The notes: a model not told the origin generated them from the sequence alone. 64,000 bases of DNA from Bacterioplanoides sp. SCSIO 12839 (GCF_024397975.1 NZ_CP073745.1:1142501-1206500); one strand, 5' to 3'; shown: positions 27,746-37,785, numbered from the stretch's first letter. A program made the numbers and translations.

Positions 27746-29182
27746 TTAAAGGAGTGGAGGAATCACCGTTACGGCTGAAGAAGATACCATCAAAGATTCT
27801 TCTTCCTGCGGGAAAACAGGGTGCTGTTCATCTTGCCACACCAGAACATCGTAATAACGGCGGATGTTCTGCACATAGTCCACGGGCTCCTGCCCGCGCG
27901 CATAACCATGGGTGGTTTCACGGTAATAACGTTTCAGGCTCAATAACGGTAATGTTTCCATTACGTCATGCCATAAATTCGGGTCGCCGCCCATTTTCTG
28001 GGTCAGTTTACGGGCATCTCTCAGGTGACCATAGCCTACGTTGTAAGCAGCCATCGCCATCCAGGTACGATCTGGCTCCTGAACTTCGCTACCTAAACGC
28101 TTACGTAATTTGGCCAGGTAACGGCTACCGCCTTCAATGCTTTGTTTTGGGTCCAGACGATTCTCAATGCCTAATTCTTTAGCGGTGTTACGCGTCAGCA
28201 TCATTAAACCGCGAACGCCAGTAAAGCTTTTAGCGCGTGGGTTCCAGTGGCTTTCCTGGTACCCCATGGCTGCCAACAAACGCCAGTCAAACTGGTGCTG
28301 TTCTCCAGCTTCGATAAATTCTTTTTTGTAACGATCCAGTTTCTTTTCCGTCTGGCGCAGGAAACGTTTAGCGCCAACGTAGTTCAGCTGATCCAGGTGA
28401 CCATAAAAACGCTCAGAAAGGCGTAATAGTTTGGCCTGAGTTTGCGGCAGGTTAAAAAACTCTTCTGCAGCCAGGTGCAGGCTATTATCCCGGGAATGTT
28501 CAAAAGCCCAGGCCACGTTCTGTTTTTCGGTGATATCAAAAGCAATGGCCAGATTAGGGAAGTAGGCCTGCAACATGCGGAACTCATTTGAGTCCACCAC
28601 AGTAAAATCAATATTACCGGTTGCCACCATTTGCAGCAGATCGCTGACTTCTAAATCCGTGCCTTCGCTCCAGGTCAGTTCTGGTAACTCATTGGCCTGT
28701 AATGCACGTAAGCGCTGAGAATGACTGGATTGAGCGGCAACAACCAGCTGGCCTTGGCTCAAATCAGCGATGGCTTTGGGTTTCAGGCCGCCACGGCGGT
28801 AAATGATCTGACCGCTGCTGGTGAGATAAGGAGGAGCAAAATGCGCACGGCGCTGGCGTTCAGAGGTTACGGTTAAACCTGCTGCGGCAAAGGCTGCCTG
28901 GCCTTTATCCAGCATTGGAAAAATGTCAGCCGTAGAATCGGCCAGTACAACCTTTAATTCCACACCCAGATAATCAGCAAAACTTTTCGCCAGCTCGTAC
29001 TCATAACCAGTAACGCCACTTCTGTCTTCATAATAGGTGGTTGGGCTGTTGCGACTCACCATGGTGATATCGCCACGCATGAGAGTTTCCTGCAGGTTTG
29101 ACGGACGCACGCTGCCCGTCAGTGCTAAAACACACATAACAGAGAGCAGGAGCTTTATGACAAGACCAAAAGAGCCAGGCAT
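27746..29182 (-). CDS. mltF: Membrane-bound lytic murein transglycosylase F
   Basis: Cleaves peptidoglycan glycan strands with 1,6-anhydro formation. 478 residues: an N-terminal signal or lipid anchor (MPGSFGLVIKLLLSVMCVLALTG), a periplasmic solute-binding (SBP_bac_3) domain (about residues 40-270), then an SLT goose-lysozyme domain with GYQESHWNP (catalytic Glu in the QE pair) and MMLTRNTAKELG and AAYNVGYGHL motifs. This two-domain arrangement is the MltF signature. It has a strong terminator, and the divergent upstream gene is purL. Confidence 0.95.
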   Translation of the reverse strand: MPGSFGLVIKLLLSVMCVLALTGSVRPSNLQETLMRGDITMVSRNSPTTYYEDRSGVTGYEYELAKSFADYLGVELKVVLADSTADIFPMLDKGQAAFAAAGLTVTSERQRRAHFAPPYLTSSGQIIYRRGGLKPKAIADLSQGQLVVAAQSSHSQRLRALQANELPELTWSEGTDLEVSDLLQMVATGNIDFTVVDSNEFRMLQAYFPNLAIAFDITEKQNVAWAFEHSRDNSLHLAAEEFFNLPQTQAKLLRLSERFYGHLDQLNYVGAKRFLRQTEKKLDRYKKEFIEAGEQHQFDWRLLAAMGYQESHWNPRAKSFTGVRGLMMLTRNTAKELGIENRLDPKQSIEGGSRYLAKLRKRLGSEVQEPDRTWMAMAAYNVGYGHLRDARKLTQKMGGDPNLWHDVMETLPLLSLKRYYRETTHGYARGQEPVDYVQNIRRYYDVLVWQDEQHPVFPQEEESLMVSSSAVTVIPPLL

Positions 29183-29676
29183 TCCGATTTAACCTTTAAA
29201 AATGCACTAAATTAGTGCGTTTTGCGAATTTATGGGTCATTCTATCTCGTTGGTTGCTTAAAAAACAACCGATGAACTGTGTAATATTGCAAAATGGTTG
29301 TACGTTCACGTAAGGAGTGTGACGCAAGTCATTGAAATTCATTGGTTTTTGTAAGAATGGGAAAATCATCCTGCTTTTGTTGACTTAAATGGAACAAAAG
29401 AACTTCTGATTGCCCCTTTAGTATTAAAAATATGTTTTTAAGGCCGATGTTGCCTATCGCACAAGCGGATATTCTCACCTGGGGGACTACCTGAAAGATT
29501 GTCGCCTTGGTCAGCTTTGGTTGTGCTTTGAACGATTCTGATCGGGCTTGTCGCAAAAGGGCGGAAAACCCTCGTTTTTACTGAGGTAAAGCGGGGTTCA
29601 GATCTGGTGCCACAAAGACCTCTCCGGTATTATTCGCGCTTCGTTTTTGCCTCACTCTTCGTGGAGTTACCTCGCA
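29183..29676. other. Intergenic region between mltF and purL, no gene seen
   Basis: About 490 bp. I see no convincing open frame, PurR box or riboswitch. A short 10-bp purine-rich stretch and weak hairpins (near 29570-29590) are present but not diagnostic. It probably carries the mltF and purL promoters and the purL leader. Confidence 0.5.
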
Positions 29677-32600
29677 ATGCTAGAGCTGCGTGGCGCGCCA
29701 GCGCTTTCTGAATTCCGTCAGAATAAAGTCCTGTCAAAACTGCAATCGGTTGTACCGGCTGTTACTTCTGTTTATGCCGAATTTGTGCATTTTGCTGATA
29801 CCAGCGCTGAGCTGGATGGCAATGAATTACAGGTTCTGGCCCGCTTGCTGAAATACGGCCCTAAAGCTGACGTAAAGGAAGGCAGTGGCGAAGAGTTTCT
29901 GGTGGTACCACGTTTCGGCACCATTTCGCCGTGGTCTTCTAAAGCATCGGATATCGCCCACAACTGTGGCCTAAATAAAGTACTGCGCTTAGAGCGTGGC
30001 ATCGTTTATTACGTAGAAGGCGCAAGTGCTGCAGATCGTGAAGCCATCGCAGCTGCTTTGCACGACCGTATGGTTGAAACCGTACTGGCTGATAGCGGCG
30101 ATGCAGAAAATCTGTTCTCCCACGCAGAACCGGCACCACTGGATACCGTTGATATTCTTGCCGGTGGTCGCGATGCACTGGTCGCCGCGGATAAGAGTCT
30201 GGGCTTGGCTCTGGCCGAAGACGAAATCGATTACCTGGTTGATAACTACAAAATTCTCGACCGTAACCCGACCGATGTGGAACTGATGATGTTCGCCCAG
30301 GCGAACTCTGAGCACTGTCGTCACAAGATCTTTAACGCCAGCTGGACCATCGATGGCGAAGATCAGGACAAGTCGCTGTTCCAGATGATTAAGAACACTT
30401 ATGAGTGTTACAACGAGAACATTCTGTCGGCTTATAAAGACAACGCCTCTGTGATCACTGGTCACAAGGCCGGTCGTTTCTTCCCGAACCCTGAAAACAA
30501 AGGCTACGCATATCACGAAGAAGATATGCATATCCTGATGAAGGTCGAAACCCACAACCACCCAACCGCGATTGCCCCTCATTCCGGTGCGGCGACCGGT
30601 TCTGGTGGTGAGATCCGTGACGAAGGGGCAACCGGTCGTGGTTCCAAGCCAAAAGCGGGCTTAACGGGCTTTACCGTATCCGACTTAAAAATCCCGGGCT
30701 TCGAACAGCCATGGGAAAGCCAGTATGGCAAGCCAGATCGCATCGTATCGGCGCTGGATATTATGCTGGAAGGGCCTATCGGAGGTGCGGCTTTTAACAA
30801 CGAATTTGGTCGTCCGGCGTTGAACGGTTACTTCCGTACCTTCGAGTTGCAACACGACGGCGAAGTGCGTGGTTACCACAAGCCCATTATGATTGCTGGT
30901 GGTTATGGCAACATCCGTGACGAACACGTACAAAAAGGTGATATCCCGGTTGGCGCTCGCCTGATTGCTCTGGGTGGCCCGGCGATGCAAATCGGCCTGG
31001 GTGGCGGTGCGGCATCTTCTATGTCTTCCGGTCAATCGAATGCCGACTTAGATTTCGCGTCCGTTCAGCGTGAAAACCCGGAAATGGAACGTCGTTGTCA
31101 GGAAGTGATCGACCGCTGCTGGCAGTTGGGTGATGAAAACCCAATTGCCTTTATTCACGATGTGGGCGCGGGTGGTTTATCCAACGCCTTCCCTGAGCTG
31201 GTTGGCGACGGTGGTCGTGGTGGTAACTTCGAACTGCGTAACGTACCCAACGATGAGCCGGGCATGAGCCCGCTGGCGATCTGGTCGAATGAATCTCAGG
31301 AACGCTATGTCATGGCGGTTGCTGAAGAAGATATGGATACGTTCGATGCCATCTGTGAGCGTGAGCGCTGCCCATACGCAGTTGTAGGTTACGCCACCGA
31401 AGAAGAACACCTGACCGTTACCGATAGCCACTTCGATAACAAGCCAGTCGACCTGCCATTACAGGTTCTGCTGGGCAAACCACCGCGTATGCACCGTGAT
31501 GTGAAGTCTCGCGAAGTGAAGGCAGAGAACTTCGAAAGCGCTGGCATCAAGCTGGCCGAAGCGGCAGAGCGTGTTCTGAAATTACCTACTGTTGCCTCCA
31601 AGAGCTTCCTGATCACCATTGGTGACCGTTCCATTACCGGTACCGTGGCACGTGATCAGTTTGTTGGCCCTTGGCAGGTGCCGGTGGCTGACGTTGCGGT
31701 AACCACGTCTTCTTACGATAACTACGCTGGCGAAGCGATGGCGATGGGTGAGCGTACTCCAGTGGCTCTGCTGGATAGCCCAGCGTCCGGTCGTTTAGCG
31801 GTAGCCGAAGCGATTACTAACTTAGCCGCTGCGCCAATTGCTAAGCTGGCTGATGTGAAAATGTCGGCTAACTGGATGTGTGCGGCAGGCCACGACGGTG
31901 AAGATCAGAAGTTATACGAAACAGTAAAAGCGGTAGGTATGGAGCTGTGCCCAGAACTGCAGGTAACCATCCCTGTGGGTAAAGACTCCATGTCGATGAA
32001 GACTCGTTGGCAAGACGGTGAAGAGGATAAAGCCGTTACCGCGCCAATGTCGCTGATTATCACCGGCTTTGCACCCGTGACCGACGCGCGCAAAGTACTG
32101 ACGCCTCAACTGCGTGCTGACCAAGGCGAGACCGATTTATTACTGATTGACCTGGGTCGCGGCCAGAACCGTCTGGGTGCTTCCTGTCTGGCACAGGTTT
32201 ACGGGGAAGTGGGTAGCGTACCGGCTGACCTGGATGATGCTGAAGATCTGAAAGCCTTCTTCGCAGTGATGCAGGGCTTAAACGCTGACAACAAACTGCT
32301 GGCTTACCACGACCGTTCCGACGGTGGTTTATTCGCCACTCTGACCGAAATGGCCTTTGCGGGTCACGTCGGTATGGACGTAAAAATGGACCTGCTGGCC
32401 GAATCTGAAGACGAATTGGCCGCTGCGCTGTTCGCTGAAGAACTGGGTGGTGTGATTCAGGTTCGTCGTGACGACCTGGAAGAAGTACTGGCTCAGTTTG
32501 AAGCCGCTGGTCTGGGTGATTGCACTCAGGTGATTGGTACGCTGAACGAAGACGATCAGATTACCTTCAGCTTCCAGGACGAAGAATTCCTGACGGAATC

Positions 32601-33564
32601 TCGTGTGAACTGGCAGCGCACTTGGTCGCAAACCAGCTACGAAATGCAGGCACTGCGTGATAACGCAGACTGCGCTCAGCAAGAATTTGACACCCTGCTG
32701 GATGCCGAAGATCCTGGCTTAAATGCTGAGCTGAGCTTCGACATTAATGAAGACATCACTTCAGACCTTCCTGCGGCTGGCTCTGAAAATGCACCAAAAG
32801 TCGCGATTCTGCGTGAGCAGGGTGTGAACGGCCAGATCGAAATGGCCGCCGCTTTTGATCGTGCTGGCTTCACCACCATCGACGTGCATATGAGCGACGT
32901 ACTGTCGGGTGCGGTAACGCTGGATCAGTTCCGTGGTTTAGTGGCTTGTGGCGGCTTCTCTTACGGCGACGTATTAGGTGCGGGTGAAGGTTGGGCGAAA
33001 TCCATCCTGTTTAACGAACAGGCGCGTAGCCAGTTTGCCGCATTCTTCGAGCGTGCTGATACCTTCGCACTGGGCGTGTGTAACGGCTGTCAGATGTTAT
33101 CGAACCTGCACGAACTGATTCCGGGTGCGGAACACTGGCCACACTTTGTTCGCAACATGAGCGAACAGTTTGAAGCACGTGTTTCTATGGTAGAAATTCA
33201 GGAATCTGATTCGGTATTCCTGGCGGGTATGGCTGGTTCTCAAATGCCAATCGCAGTGGCACACGGTGAAGGCCGTGCGGAATTTGCTGACGAAGCGGAT
33301 ATCGACGAGCTGGCGGGCCAGATTGCCCTGCGTTATGTGAATAACTACGGCGAAACCACCGAGCAATACCCGGCGAACCCGAACGGCTCTCCACAAGGTA
33401 TTACTGGCCTGACCGCGAACGATGGTCGCGTGACTATTATGATGCCACACCCAGAGCGTGTGTTCCGTGCTGTGCAGAACAGCTGGGCACCGGATCACTG
33501 GGATGAAGACGGCGCCTGGATGCGGATGTTCCGTAACGCGCGGGTTTGGTGTGAGGAGAACTAA
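29677..33564 (+). CDS. purL: Phosphoribosylformylglycinamidine synthase (PurL, single-chain)
   Basis: Purine step 4: converts FGAR to FGAM with glutamine and ATP. The ATG at 29677 gives 1295 residues, exactly the E. coli length, and begins [14 protein letters not shown] as in the family; a TTG at 29647 is rejected. Order: N-terminal PurS-like domain, two AIRS-type ATP domains, then a class I glutamine amidotransferase domain with nucleophile C1135 in GVCNGCQM and catalytic His and Glu in MMPHPERVF. The gene stands alone with its own terminator. Confidence 0.98.
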   Translation: MLELRGAPALSEFRQNKVLSKLQSVVPAVTSVYAEFVHFADTSAELDGNELQVLARLLKYGPKADVKEGSGEEFLVVPRFGTISPWSSKASDIAHNCGLNKVLRLERGIVYYVEGASAADREAIAAALHDRMVETVLADSGDAENLFSHAEPAPLDTVDILAGGRDALVAADKSLGLALAEDEIDYLVDNYKILDRNPTDVELMMFAQANSEHCRHKIFNASWTIDGEDQDKSLFQMIKNTYECYNENILSAYKDNASVITGHKAGRFFPNPENKGYAYHEEDMHILMKVETHNHPTAIAPHSGAATGSGGEIRDEGATGRGSKPKAGLTGFTVSDLKIPGFEQPWESQYGKPDRIVSALDIMLEGPIGGAAFNNEFGRPALNGYFRTFELQHDGEVRGYHKPIMIAGGYGNIRDEHVQKGDIPVGARLIALGGPAMQIGLGGGAASSMSSGQSNADLDFASVQRENPEMERRCQEVIDRCWQLGDENPIAFIHDVGAGGLSNAFPELVGDGGRGGNFELRNVPNDEPGMSPLAIWSNESQERYVMAVAEEDMDTFDAICERERCPYAVVGYATEEEHLTVTDSHFDNKPVDLPLQVLLGKPPRMHRDVKSREVKAENFESAGIKLAEAAERVLKLPTVASKSFLITIGDRSITGTVARDQFVGPWQVPVADVAVTTSSYDNYAGEAMAMGERTPVALLDSPASGRLAVAEAITNLAAAPIAKLADVKMSANWMCAAGHDGEDQKLYETVKAVGMELCPELQVTIPVGKDSMSMKTRWQDGEEDKAVTAPMSLIITGFAPVTDARKVLTPQLRADQGETDLLLIDLGRGQNRLGASCLAQVYGEVGSVPADLDDAEDLKAFFAVMQGLNADNKLLAYHDRSDGGLFATLTEMAFAGHVGMDVKMDLLAESEDELAAALFAEELGGVIQVRRDDLEEVLAQFEAAGLGDCTQVIGTLNEDDQITFSFQDEEFLTESRVNWQRTWSQTSYEMQALRDNADCAQQEFDTLLDAEDPGLNAELSFDINEDITSDLPAAGSENAPKVAILREQGVNGQIEMAAAFDRAGFTTIDVHMSDVLSGAVTLDQFRGLVACGGFSYGDVLGAGEGWAKSILFNEQARSQFAAFFERADTFALGVCNGCQMLSNLHELIPGAEHWPHFVRNMSEQFEARVSMVEIQESDSVFLAGMAGSQMPIAVAHGEGRAEFADEADIDELAGQIALRYVNNYGETTEQYPANPNGSPQGITGLTANDGRVTIMMPHPERVFRAVQNSWAPDHWDEDGAWMRMFRNARVWCEEN

Positions 33565-33601
33565 GGCTTTTTATTAAAGTTTTGGTTTAGGCGAAAAAAG
33601 A

Positions 33602-33646
33602 AAACCCGCTGTTTGTCTTGTGTGATGCAAGGTGGGCAGCGGGTTT
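33602..33646. terminator. Terminator of purL (works both ways)
   Basis: AAACCCGCTG (33602-33611) pairs with CAGCGGGTTT (33637-33646). The arms are separated by 25 bases, so a shorter inner pairing may also form. A-rich and T-rich flanks (GCGAAAAAAG before, TTTATTATTT after) support termination of purL and of the ankyrin-like gene. Confidence 0.7.
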
Positions 33647-33651
33647 ATTAT

Positions 33652-34758
33652 TTATTGTGCGTCAGCATATTCTTTGAGATATCTCAGCATCTCTTCAAAA
33701 GTTAACTCTTTTTTTGTATGGCAGAGCTCAGGTTTACATTTTTGATAATGACCGACATTGTAGAGAATTCTATCTTTGTCATAGTATGCTCTATATATGT
33801 CGAAGTGGTTTACTCCTGGGTTGAATATGGGGGAGTTTGATAGGCTATAGTGACTTGTGAATGGTGATGCAAATAGTGTTAGCTTGCTCGATTTTGAAAA
33901 ATCAAATAGTAACTCAATGAACTCTTTTTCTGACTTGTCTTTATCAAAATAGACTAAGTGTTCTGGTTTGGATTTTTCTATGTTTATTGCTTTTTCATGT
34001 CTTGGTGTATAGCAATCGATGACCATCTGTAGATTTTCTTTAATGGCTAATTCGAGAGGTGTATTTCCGTCTAAATCACACATATAGGGGTCTAAATGCA
34101 TAGCATTGTCTATCAACCATACTGATTCTTTTTCATTGCCAGACTTTATCATTGCTGTTAATAGTGTATCCCCAGACGAATTTCTTTGAGATTTCAATTC
34201 TTTTATACCGATATACCAGCTTTTAAAATCGGATGTTTTCACGTAATCAGCAATAATATCGTCAAGTTCAAACTTGGCCTCCCTAAGTTTTCCCTGTGTT
34301 GCAAGAGTTTCTAGCACCTTTAGTAAATTGCCTTTATTTTTAGCTTTCTCCAACTTCTCATCAATTAGTGAATTGATCCCTTCTGAGTAGCTAACTTCAG
34401 ACCCCTTTACATAGCATAGGTAATCATACTCCATTACTTGGTCGTTAAGTGAATATGAAATAAACTTCCTAGCTTTATTATCGATACAGTATTTATATAT
34501 GCTCTCTAATATTTCGTAAGAAGCGGATATCTCTCCGCTGAGTGCTATTATTATGCTGTTTTTATCTAGTGATAAGTGTTCTATTTGGTAGTAGCTATGA
34601 GCTAGTAACTCTAAATTATCAATATGGTGTGTAAAGCTGTTGCTGGAAAATTTTGAGTTTTCTAAGTCGGATTTTAATTGATCGAGTGTTTTGAAAGCTT
34701 CCTCTGAGTACTTCTTCCCAGGAAAAGATACTTTTATTTCAGCATTTAGTTCTGACAT
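33652..34758 (-). CDS. Ankyrin-repeat-like protein, AT-rich, unknown function
   Basis: 368 residues from ATG 34758 (AGGG upstream). Residues about 195-250 look like two degenerate ankyrin repeats (GDTLLTAMIKSGNEKES, then DLDGNTPLELAIKENLQM). The first 150 residues are mainly helical and Lys/Ser-rich; the C-terminal part has no recognised motif. No signal peptide, so probably cytoplasmic. The gene is clearly richer in A and T than its neighbours and rare-codon-rich, which suggests horizontal acquisition. It sits between purL and a solitary antitoxin, a typical accessory slot. An anti-phage or immunity role is possible but unproven. Confidence 0.75.
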   Translation of the reverse strand: MSELNAEIKVSFPGKKYSEEAFKTLDQLKSDLENSKFSSNSFTHHIDNLELLAHSYYQIEHLSLDKNSIIIALSGEISASYEILESIYKYCIDNKARKFISYSLNDQVMEYDYLCYVKGSEVSYSEGINSLIDEKLEKAKNKGNLLKVLETLATQGKLREAKFELDDIIADYVKTSDFKSWYIGIKELKSQRNSSGDTLLTAMIKSGNEKESVWLIDNAMHLDPYMCDLDGNTPLELAIKENLQMVIDCYTPRHEKAINIEKSKPEHLVYFDKDKSEKEFIELLFDFSKSSKLTLFASPFTSHYSLSNSPIFNPGVNHFDIYRAYYDKDRILYNVGHYQKCKPELCHTKKELTFEEMLRYLKEYADAQ

Positions 34759-35140
34759 TATGATCCCTCATGTATAGGGACTTAATTTATTTTTTAATGC
34801 CTTCTCTGTCAATTGGGGTCTTATCTGCTTAGTGAGTTGCTATCAGTGAAATTGTCTTGGTATATAGGTCGGTCTGCTAGCAGAAGGCGAGGTAGTGATT
34901 CTCTGTAAACCTGGGGTTCGTTCCACTCACCCCAGCCTACGAGTTTTTATAGCCTTTAGGCCGGACAAGCGAAGCGCCTTCTAGCATCGGTACTGCAGAT
35001 AAGTAAGTGTCTGGCGACGCTGCGGTTATCTAACTTGCATAGTGACCTTTCCACAGCTCGTATTGTTTCTGATGCGCTTGTGATGCAATATCGCATCAAT
35101 ACTACATCACAAGGGCGATAGCCCGGATAACGGTGAAGCC
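34759..35140. other. Accessory intergenic region with REP-like hairpins
   Basis: 380 bp without a gene. It holds a CTGGGG/CCCCAG hairpin (near 34914-34940), a GCCTTTAGGC hairpin directly followed by GGACAAGCGAAGCGCC, and the antitoxin operator at its right end. The middle part resembles degenerate REP-type palindromes but no clear unit can be defined. Confidence 0.5.
35077..35113 (+). promoter_or_regulatory. Operator palindromes upstream of the ParD-like antitoxin
   Basis: A perfect 9-bp inverted repeat CTTGTGATG (35077-35085) / CATCACAAG (35105-35113) encloses a nested one, TGATGC (35081-35086) / GCATCA (35093-35098). It lies 28 bp before the antitoxin start and fits autoregulation by a ribbon-helix-helix antitoxin. 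Confidence 0.65.
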
Positions 35141-35401
35141 ATGGTAACACGAGCAAGTTTATCCCTCTCTGAACCCAACGAACGCTGGATTCAGGACAAA
35201 ATCGACAGCAAAGAATTCTCCAGCCGCAGCGAAGTGGTTAATGACCTGATCCGCAAGGCACGCGAAGTAGAAGAGGTTCGACAGCGGCTTATTGCAGCAG
35301 AGTTATCGGTAGCCGAGCAAGGTTGGGTAGAGAAATCGCAGGACGCGATATTGGCAGACTTCAGGAAGAAGGCGCAGCAGGATGGCAAACAGAACATTTA
35401 G
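35141..35401 (+). CDS. ParD/CopG-type ribbon-helix-helix antitoxin, orphan
   Basis: 86 residues: an N-terminal ribbon-helix-helix (ARASLSLSEP-like, then NERWIQDKIDSKEFSSRSEVVNDLIRKA) followed by a charged toxin-binding tail that is predicted to wrap around a ParE toxin. The ParD family normally shares an overlapping start with parE. Here an ATG at 35382 overlaps the antitoxin end in the expected position but runs only 24 codons, so the toxin appears lost or truncated. A strong palindromic operator lies upstream. The orphan form may act as an anti-toxin for another system or be a relic. Confidence 0.85.
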   Translation: MVTRASLSLSEPNERWIQDKIDSKEFSSRSEVVNDLIRKAREVEEVRQRLIAAELSVAEQGWVEKSQDAILADFRKKAQQDGKQNI

Positions 35402-35456
35402 CCGGAACACTCTGATCACCCCTTCATACCTTGTATTTCACCTAAACAGCCGATAA
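35382..35456 (+). pseudogene. Possible remnant of a ParE toxin start
   Basis: A 24-codon frame begins MANRTFSRN at an ATG overlapping the antitoxin end by 20 bp, in the same place and frame offset as a normal parE start. ParE proteins often begin with MA(K/N)xTF-like residues, but the match is only about six residues and the rest (to VFHLNSR) is unlike ParE. It may be chance. Confidence 0.25.
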
Positions 35457-35487
35457 TTTACCCGCACTTTTTATTCGGAAGCCTCCC

Positions 35488-35964
35488 ATGTTTAAGCCAC
35501 TGATCTTTGCGTCGTTATTATTGCCTCTGGCCGCTCAGGCGGATATCAAAATTCTTCAACCGGGTGAAGAAGCCAACTGTCAGTTGATCAAGGAGGAGGT
35601 TTGTAAAACCACCAGTAAAGATCCGGTAAAAGCCTGCGATGAATGGCATCAGGAAGAGGCAGAAGAACAGGGTGCTGATGCTTTTTTAATGGGGACTATG
35701 GAGCAGAGCAGTCATCGCCAGCCATCGTTAACCGGTGCTAAAACCGTTAAAACCACCAGAATCACGGCGACGTATTACCACTGTGGCCTGGCTAAGCAAG
35801 CGGTTCAGAAGGTTGTTGATGAAGCGGTGCAGGAGTCTGCAGCACAAGTAGAGACAGATTCCATCGAATCACGCTTATTACGCTTAAACTCGTTAAAAAA
35901 GAAAGGTCTGATTACTCAGGAGGAGTATGGTCAGAAGCGCCAGCAGATTCTCGACGAATTGTAA
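35488..35964 (+). CDS. SHOCT-domain exported protein
   Basis: 158 residues. The first 18 (MFKPLIFASLLLPLAAQA) are a signal peptide. A Cys-containing region (residues about 25-100) follows, and the C-terminal 35 residues (SIESRLLRLNSLKKKGLIT and EEYGQKRQQILDEL) form a SHOCT domain, a short helical hairpin found at the ends of many proteins. GGAAG precedes the start. The stop overlaps the thioredoxin-like gene by 38 bp. Function unknown. Confidence 0.82.
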   Translation: MFKPLIFASLLLPLAAQADIKILQPGEEANCQLIKEEVCKTTSKDPVKACDEWHQEEAEEQGADAFLMGTMEQSSHRQPSLTGAKTVKTTRITATYYHCGLAKQAVQKVVDEAVQESAAQVETDSIESRLLRLNSLKKKGLITQEEYGQKRQQILDEL

Positions 35965-36295
35965 GGTGTTGGACAACGTCACTGCTCTGGATGAAAACAG
36001 CTTTGCTGCTTTTATCCGTCAGGCTGAGCTACCAGTCATTGTTGATTTCTGGGCAGATTGGTGTGCTCCCTGTCAGCAGTTGCTGCCATTGTTGGATGAG
36101 GCTGCGCTGCAAATGCAGGGAAAAGTTTTGTTTGCCAAGGTAAACACTCAGCAAGCACCTGCTGTGGGTTTTCAGTATGCCATTCGCTCCATTCCTACGT
36201 TAATGCTGTTTTACCATGGCCAGGAAATCACCCGCCGGGCGGGTGTGATGACCCCGGCTCAAATCCGTCAGTGGCTGATGGAGTCTATGCCTTAA
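35927..36295 (+). CDS. Thioredoxin-like protein
   Basis: A 122-residue thioredoxin fold with the active site WCAPC (C46, C49), the DFWADWCAPCQQLLP strand-helix, and a cis-Pro loop SIPTLMLFYHGQ. It lacks a signal peptide, so it acts in the cytoplasm. The ATG at 35927 is preceded by AGGAGG at only 3 bases; starts at GTG 35966 or TTG 35969 would remove the overlap with the SHOCT gene and are also possible. The overlap suggests translational coupling. Confidence 0.88.
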   Translation: MVRSASRFSTNCKVLDNVTALDENSFAAFIRQAELPVIVDFWADWCAPCQQLLPLLDEAALQMQGKVLFAKVNTQQAPAVGFQYAIRSIPTLMLFYHGQEITRRAGVMTPAQIRQWLMESMP

Positions 36296-36410
36296 AACAA
36301 CCGTTAGTGGCGGTTTCTTGGCGATCTTAGTCAGTACGCTCACTTAACATTACCGTTCTATTACATCTGTTGGTTTGTAAAAAACGGGGTTGTGACCAAT
36401 ACTTTTGCTT

Positions 36411-36674
36411 GGGCCTGTTAACACTATTTAGATCTTTGCTGCTGGCAGTCAGTTTTTGTCATGAGCAAGGCATGAGGAGTGTCGTTTAACGAGTTAAATA
36501 AGCAACGAATAACACAGCTCAGGGGAAAACTGATGCCAGCCCTTTGGGTTATGGCTGAAAATCCCTCACTCTGTGTTGCTCATCATTTATTTAACCCGTT
36601 AAACATCATTCTTCGCGCCTTGATTGAAAGATTTTCAGTCATAACAGCGTGATCGAAATAGTGTTAACAGGCCC
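36411..36674. mobile_element. MITE-like element with 24-bp terminal inverted repeats
   Basis: The element is 264 bp long. Its left end GGGCCTGTTAACACTATTT (36411 on) and the reverse complement of its right end agree at 23 of 24 bases. Inside, further imperfect inverted pairs include GTTTAACGAGTTAAATAA on the left and its near-complement (one mismatch) on the right. It has no coding capacity. No clear target duplication is visible. It ends 19 bp before the diguanylate cyclase start. Confidence 0.85.
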
Positions 36675-36693
36675 TAATCCAAAAAAGTAAATA

Positions 36694-37785
36694 ATGGCAT
36701 TCTCCATGGACCTTTATTCAACACTGATGGAACCCGGTGTGATCGGCGGCGAGCGTATGTTTCGCAAGCTGATGCTGCAGGTCAGTGTTCTTGCATCCTT
36801 TATTCATATTGCCTTTGCGGCGTTGTTTTTTGCCAATGACATTCTGTTGCTGGGGATTGTGAATATCTTCAGCGTTGTGCTGTACCTGAGCGTGTTTGTG
36901 ATGACGCTGCAGCGTCGTTTTATTGTGGTTGGTTGGGCGTTGGTGGTGTTCGAGATTGTTGGCCATGCTGCGCTGGCAGTTTATCTGCTGGGTTGGGACA
37001 GTGGTTTTCACTTTTATGCGATGATGATTCCGCCGGTCATGATGGTGAGTCCGTTAAAAGAAAGTATCGCCAAGATGCCGATGGTGATGGGCATGATGAT
37101 GCTGTATGTCTTGATGGACTATGGTCTGCGTGGTGCTCAGCCGGTGTATCTGCTGAAAGAGTCGCTGTTAAACAGCTTATATTATTTCAACCTGGTGGTT
37201 GTGCTGGTTTCTATGGTGTTTCTGTCGGGGCTGTATTATCGCCTGGTGGTGCGTAACGCAGCTCAGTTGCAGCAATTGGCGACAACCGACAGTCTCACAG
37301 GTTTACACAATCGTCGATGTGCTCAGGAGCTGGCGGAGCGAGAGATTAAAAACCATCTGCGAAATGGTTTGCCGCTGTCGGTTTTGCTGTGTGATCTGGA
37401 TCACTTCAAACGTGTGAACGATTTGTTTGGTCATCAAACTGGCGACAGAGTGTTGCGTAACTTTTCTCATGTACTGAGCCAGCAGGTTCGCTCCGGAGAT
37501 CTGATTGCCCGCTGGGGTGGAGAGGAGTTTCTGGTGCTATTACCCTCTACGCCAGCCGCTGAGGCTCAGCTGGTGGCCGAACGAATTCGTAAGCAGTTGG
37601 AACAAGATTCGGTGACTATGGGTGGCAACGAGGTGTACACCACAACCACCATTGGGGTCGCTGAGTTGGTTGTTGACGATACGTTTGAGCAGTTGGTTGC
37701 CCGTGCTGATAAGGGGTTGTACCAGGGTAAAGAAACCGGACGTAATTGCATCGTGATGGAACAGCAGCCTGCGTGTGAGAGTTAG
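36694..37785 (+). CDS. Diguanylate cyclase with N-terminal membrane domain
   Basis: 363 residues. The N-terminal part (about 30-195) holds roughly six hydrophobic helices of an unassigned sensor-like membrane domain. The GGDEF domain has the active-site motif GGEEF (275-279) and an allosteric I-site R266-S-G-D269 exactly five residues before it, so feedback inhibition by c-di-GMP is predicted. It should synthesise c-di-GMP at the inner membrane in response to an unknown signal. No good ribosome site is seen at ATG 36694; ATG 36706 is an alternative. The MITE-like element ends 19 bp upstream. Confidence 0.92.
   Translation: MAFSMDLYSTLMEPGVIGGERMFRKLMLQVSVLASFIHIAFAALFFANDILLLGIVNIFSVVLYLSVFVMTLQRRFIVVGWALVVFEIVGHAALAVYLLGWDSGFHFYAMMIPPVMMVSPLKESIAKMPMVMGMMMLYVLMDYGLRGAQPVYLLKESLLNSLYYFNLVVVLVSMVFLSGLYYRLVVRNAAQLQQLATTDSLTGLHNRRCAQELAEREIKNHLRNGLPLSVLLCDLDHFKRVNDLFGHQTGDRVLRNFSHVLSQQVRSGDLIARWGGEEFLVLLPSTPAAEAQLVAERIRKQLEQDSVTMGGNEVYTTTTIGVAELVVDDTFEQLVARADKGLYQGKETGRNCIVMEQQPACES

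Noticed and set aside
34914-34940. CTGGGGTTCG... hairpin as the T-arm of a tRNA or tmRNA
   Set aside because: No acceptor stem or anticodon arm can be built around it.
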